A stretch of DNA of 64,000 nucleotides from Anaerolineaceae bacterium. GTDB lineage: Bacteria; Chloroflexota; Anaerolineae; Aggregatilineales; Phototrophicaceae. Of the stretch, positions 61,166 to 64,000 are shown one piece after another (position 1 is the first letter of the stretch; every line of letters begins with the position of its first letter). The notes beneath the pieces were generated by a model. The model saw only the letters and a list, made by a program, of their open reading frames with translations, ran no database searches and had not been told where the DNA came from. The translations under genes were made by a program, and so were the position numbers. Location of the stretch: positions 62,001 to 126,000 of the forward strand of contig JACKCH010000017.1 of the NCBI GenBank assembly GCA_020634115.1, read 5' to 3'.

Positions 61166-61545
61166 CAACCGCCTCCCGGCACTGTTACCCGACGATAGGG
61201 ATCCATGATGGGTGTCAGACGTCCCATTGCCTCGGCCAGCGCCACCAGCTTGCGAATATCATCCACATTCCGCGAGTCGCTGATGAATTTTTCCGCTGTT
61301 TCCTGCACCAGGGCTGGGATATTGGCCGTCCCCAGAATTTGCAGCCGTTCGACTGCGCCACCCAGGTCGCCATCCAGCAGATACCCGCCGCTGACCATGA
61401 CGATGTATTCATCCAGGTAGCGTTCCGCCAGGCTGCTGGCCGGGCTGTTGACGAACTCCACCGGGGCCTGAACCCAGCCCACATACAGGCCGATGCCCGC
61501 CCCAATCGCCAGACCAATTACGAGAGAAAAGAGAAACCGCAGCAT
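61165..61545 (-). CDS. small membrane protein, paralogous to its neighbour
   Basis: 126 residues: one N-terminal membrane helix (LFSLVIGLAIGAGIGLYVGW) and a helical domain with GGYLLDGDLGGAVERLQIL, related to DYAADGNLDRAIQRL in the downstream protein. Its stop codon overlaps the next start (TGATG), so they are coupled. The pair looks like a gene duplication in which the second member gained a C-terminal domain. No known function. The 123 bases upstream to the chelatase stop hold nothing obvious. Confidence 0.75.
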   Translation of the reverse strand: MLRFLFSLVIGLAIGAGIGLYVGWVQAPVEFVNSPASSLAERYLDEYIVMVSGGYLLDGDLGGAVERLQILGTANIPALVQETAEKFISDSRNVDDIRKLVALAEAMGRLTPIMDPYRRVTVPGGG

Positions 61546-61668
61546 AACATCCTATCAATCCAAATTCATTGAAAGTTGAGAGCTAAACGCGCTGAGTGAA
61601 AATTCCTGACCACTTTTTCATTTTCCACCCGGCACTTTGACTCAAATTGCCAGACTCAATACTATGTC

Positions 61669-62640
61669 TTATTTTAGCCCATCCATCTCTTTACGCACGG
61701 TTTCATACAGGATATCCGCCCGCAGTTGACCGAGCGAGTAGCATACGCCGCCCATGCGCTCCGCCAGCTTGGTCGCCAGCCCCTGGTCAAAGGCCACATG
61801 CTCCATGTTAATTGTCACCGTTTTGATCTGTTCATCTTTAATCATCTCGGCAATGCGGTTGGCTTCTTCCTGTGGCGACAGATTGCCCATCGAGACATTG
61901 CCTGCGCCGTCGGTCAGCAGGATCATCAGCGGCAGGATGTCCGGGTGCAGCGCCTTCTCGCGCTTGATGGTCTCGAAGGCCAGCAGCAGCCCGGCAGAAA
62001 GCGGGGTTTTACCGCCAACCGGGATGTCCGCCAGCGCCTTTTTCGCCAGCAGGACCGAGTTGGTGGGGGGCAGCACAATACTGGCACGGTCTTTCTGGAA
62101 GACGACCAGCCCCACCCGGTCACGGCGCTGGTAGGCATCCGTCAGCAGCGACATGATCGCGCCTTTAGTTGCCTGCATCCGTTCGGAAACTGCCATGCTC
62201 CACGAGGCATCCACCACGAATAAGATCAGGTTGGCCGCCCGCCGAACCCGGATTTTTCGGTGCAGATCCTTTCTGACGAGCGCATAGGCCATGCCGCTCT
62301 CATTAAGTTGCTGCTGGCGTTGAATCTGGTAGGGGGCAGCCGCCCGCAGGGTAGCGTCAAACGCGATGTCCGTCGGGTTATCGCCAGCGGGACGAGCCTG
62401 AATATAGCGCCCACGTTTGCGGTCTGTGCGCGTTCGTGAACGCCGTCCCGCGTGTTGGCGGGTCAGTTTGTCGAGCGCGGTCTGGAGTTTGCGCGGGGAG
62501 AATTGCGCGCCGGTTTCAACCTTTTTGCCACCTTCCCACCAGTACGAATCCTGTTTGTCGAATACGTTCTGGGGGGTTGGGTCGGTCTGGCCGAAGTCCG
62601 GCGCTTCTTTTTCGGTGCTGTCTGTCGCTACCGATTCACT
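61669..62640 (-). CDS. chlD: vWA part of ChlD-type chelatase subunit (reached by -1 frameshift)
   Basis: The frame is open from the A9 tract to the stop at 61669 and would give 323 residues after a -1 shift; joined to the ChlI part it makes 691 residues, a usual ChlD length. The start of this part is a linker of about 115 residues with FGQTDPTPQNVF and WWEGGKKVETGAQFS, then the von Willebrand A domain (207 residues from Met 62292) with the MIDAS motif VVDASWSMAVS and TDGAG. An independent start at ATG 62292 has only a weak GAGAG upstream. ChlD is the scaffold subunit of magnesium or cobalt chelatase. Confidence 0.85.
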   Translation of the reverse strand, partial: SESVATDSTEKEAPDFGQTDPTPQNVFDKQDSYWWEGGKKVETGAQFSPRKLQTALDKLTRQHAGRRSRTRTDRKRGRYIQARPAGDNPTDIAFDATLRAAAPYQIQRQQQLNESGMAYALVRKDLHRKIRVRRAANLILFVVDASWSMAVSERMQATKGAIMSLLTDAYQRRDRVGLVVFQKDRASIVLPPTNSVLLAKKALADIPVGGKTPLSAGLLLAFETIKREKALHPDILPLMILLTDGAGNVSMGNLSPQEEANRIAEMIKDEQIKTVTINMEHVAFDQGLATKLAERMGGVCYSLGQLRADILYETVRKEMDGLK

Positions 62641-63743
62641 TTTTTTTTGACAGGCGTTTCTTCTTCGCTTTCGGCAGAGTCGGTGATCTCATCGCCTTCA
62701 CCCCATTCGGAGGTGACCTGTTCGATCTGCTCTTCCAGCGAAGCCATGCTCATCTGCGCGTCAGCGAATGGCCCACGTTTGAGCCGGTGGGGGAGTGCCA
62801 GTTCCGCTGCGATCAAAATGTCGTGATGGTCAATGCTGAGACGGCCTTCAAATGCTGCATGAGCGCGCGCCGTTTTCAGAATCACGAGGTCTGCGCGGTG
62901 ACCGTCAATATGCAGATTACTGGTGATGGCGGCAATCGTGAAGAGATCACGGCGGCTGTACTGTACATCATCCACAATCTCGCGGGCGGCGGCTATCTGA
63001 TTGGAGAGGGATTGTTCTTCACCAGCCCAGTCCTGGCGGAATTTCTCCGGGTTGCTTTCATAAGCGATGTGCCGTTCCAGGATTTCCATTCGTTCGCCCG
63101 CGTCGGCAATACCGCGTACTTCCACCGAAAGCGCGAAACGATCCAGAAGCTGCGGGCGCAAATCGCCTTCTTCCGGGTTCATCGTCCCTACCAGGATAAA
63201 CCGCGCCGGATGCGCGAAACTGATACCCTCGCGCTCGACCACGTTAATGCCCATCGCCGCCGAGTCCAGCAGCAGGTCTACCACATGGTCATCCAACAGA
63301 TTCACTTCGTCCACGTACAGGATGCCGCGATTTGCCATCGCCAGCACACCAGGGTCAAAGTGACGTTCACCCTTCTGGATGGCTTTTTCAATATCCAGCG
63401 TGCCGACCACACGGTCTTCGGTAGCGCTCACTGGCAGGTCAACAAAGCGGGTCTTGCGTCGTTCCACTGGCGGGGGCGCACCATCGCTGTAGCGCTCCCG
63501 CGTGATGTCCGACCAGGTATCCGGGTGTGCCGGGTCATCGCCAAAAGGGGAGTCAGCCACTACATCAATTTCAGGGAGCAGCGCCGCCAATGCTCGCGCC
63601 GCCGTAGATTTGCCTGTCCCGCGCTCCCCACGAATCAGTACACCGCCGATTCGCATATCAATCGCGTTCAAGACCAGGGCACGTTTCATTCTGTCCTGAC
63701 CGACTATGGCTGTGAAGGGATATACTGCTGGTCGTCTTGCCAT
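62628..63743 (-). CDS. chlI: ChlI-type AAA+ chelatase subunit (zero-frame product of the chelatase gene)
   Basis: 371 residues. AAA+ ATPase with Walker A GERGTGKSTAARAL (about 37-50), Walker B ILYVDEVNLLDDHVVDLLL and sensor ILVGTMNPEEGDLRPQLLDRF. The stop comes 4 codons after the A9 tract, so it is likely to be the short product. The frame shift to the vWA part is described for the next feature. This enzyme powers insertion of Mg2+ (or Co2+) into a tetrapyrrole. No large chelatase subunit is in the window; from recalled literature, chlD genes with such sites often serve cobalt chelatase in B12 synthesis. Confidence 0.9.
   Translation of the reverse strand: MARRPAVYPFTAIVGQDRMKRALVLNAIDMRIGGVLIRGERGTGKSTAARALAALLPEIDVVADSPFGDDPAHPDTWSDITRERYSDGAPPPVERRKTRFVDLPVSATEDRVVGTLDIEKAIQKGERHFDPGVLAMANRGILYVDEVNLLDDHVVDLLLDSAAMGINVVEREGISFAHPARFILVGTMNPEEGDLRPQLLDRFALSVEVRGIADAGERMEILERHIAYESNPEKFRQDWAGEEQSLSNQIAAAREIVDDVQYSRRDLFTIAAITSNLHIDGHRADLVILKTARAHAAFEGRLSIDHHDILIAAELALPHRLKRGPFADAQMSMASLEEQIEQVTSEWGEGDEITDSAESEEETPVKKKVNR
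62640..62648 (-). other. A9 slippery site for -1 frameshifting in chlI/chlD
   Basis: Nine A residues read on the minus strand as GTC AAA AAA AAA GTG. Zero frame ends at TAG four codons later. Slipping back one base continues as AGT GAA TCG and opens the vWA domain. A short CGGT/ACCG pairing lies just downstream; it is weak. It may be ribosomal frameshifting, transcript slippage or a sequence error. Confidence 0.75.
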
Positions 63744-63803
63744 AATATTCTCGTTTGCTCAACCCGATAACTCACTTGGATTATACATAAGCGACACAAC
63801 AGG

Positions 63804-64000
63804 TCAATTGCCAGAGTGACCCATCAGGACATAGACCTGGGCACCATCCGCATCAAATACCAATTCCAGGTAAGGCGCATCGGCGACGCTGGACTGCATT
63901 TCAATCAGTTCCGTAAACGGCGCGCGCCAGCGAAACATCGTTTTGATGCTATCCGGGTTGGAGACAAGCTGCGGCACGATGACATAGTCTACTCCGGCTT
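63804..64000 (-). CDS. 3' end of an unidentified gene
   Basis: The frame reads from the window edge to TGA at 63804-63806, leaving 64 residues: AGVDYVIVPQLVSNPDS at the edge and APYLELVFDADGAQVYVL near the end. No family is recognised; the strongest feature is the consistent codon use. The N-terminus lies outside the window. It is upstream of the chelatase gene on the same strand, with a 60-base gap. Confidence 0.7.
   Translation of the reverse strand, partial: AGVDYVIVPQLVSNPDSIKTMFRWRAPFTELIEMQSSVADAPYLELVFDADGAQVYVLMGHSGN

Noticed and set aside
62436..63770. 444-codon plus-strand open frame opposite the chelatase gene
   Set aside because: The minus strand encodes clear AAA+ and vWA motifs; this frame is their shadow.
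1..64000. CRISPR array, rRNA, prophage or integrase
   Set aside because: No regularly spaced direct repeats, rRNA sequences, phage structural genes or integrases are seen.

Overview
This 64 kb window is a stretch of bacterial chromosome with no rRNA, CRISPR array, prophage or intact insertion sequence. Gene content points to Chloroflexota, probably an Anaerolineae-type lineage. The signs are Thr/Pro-rich linkers joined to SH3b, PPC and CARDB modules in exported proteins, GAF-PAS histidine kinases, an mreBCD-mrdA-minCDE-rodA cluster, a V4R-domain protein and a ChlI/ChlD-type chelatase gene. The assignment rests on remembered family distribution, not on a search.

Layout. 0.2-1.7 kb: a bactofilin-like membrane protein. 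1.8-7 kb (minus strand): a two-gene protease unit whose proteins share an N-terminal domain, then a thermolysin-type metallopeptidase followed by an SH3b/beta-propeller protein. 7-13 kb (minus): a TIR receptor-like protein, a lipoprotein and an SH3b protein that share a C-terminal extracellular module, then a PPC protein and a membrane pseudokinase. 13-17 kb: a biotin-dependent carboxyltransferase and a large permease. 17-21 kb: a sensor kinase, a double-HTH regulator and a TPR protein. 21-25.6 kb (plus): a GT-C transferase, a GT2 polyprenyl-phosphate transferase and a formyltransferase in tight order, resembling an Arn-type surface-sugar pathway. 25.6-31.5 kb (minus): a PLP enzyme, a GH3 glycosidase in an operon with a response regulator, and tilS with two compensating frameshifts.

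31.6-40.8 kb (plus) is the cell-shape and division cluster mreB-mreC-mreD-mrdA-(membrane protein)-minC-minD-minE-rodA. It is followed by gltX and tRNA-Gln(CUG), which has its own promoter and terminator. 42.8-47.7 kb (minus) is a translationally coupled five-gene operon: AtuA-like protein, small AtuA-C-like protein, Cys-rich N-glycosylase-like protein, PfkB kinase and MFS transporter. It looks like an uncharacterised uptake, phosphorylation and cleavage pathway. 48-56 kb holds a very long degenerate receiver protein ending in what looks like a dead IS200-type transposase fold, a GH-A glycosidase, a CARDB/SH3b lipoprotein and a DASS carboxylate transporter with a perfect CRP-type palindrome upstream. 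56-64 kb (minus) holds a V4R protein, miaB, an FHA protein, a Clp-N-only protein, two paralogous membrane proteins, a chelatase gene read as ChlI or, by -1 frameshift at an A9 tract, as full ChlD, and the 3' end of one more gene.

The most promising undescribed items are the TIR/shared-module gene set (9.7-13 kb), the five-gene AtuA/PfkB operon (42.9-47.7 kb), the domesticated transposase fold (48.3 kb) and the chelatase frameshift at 62.64 kb.
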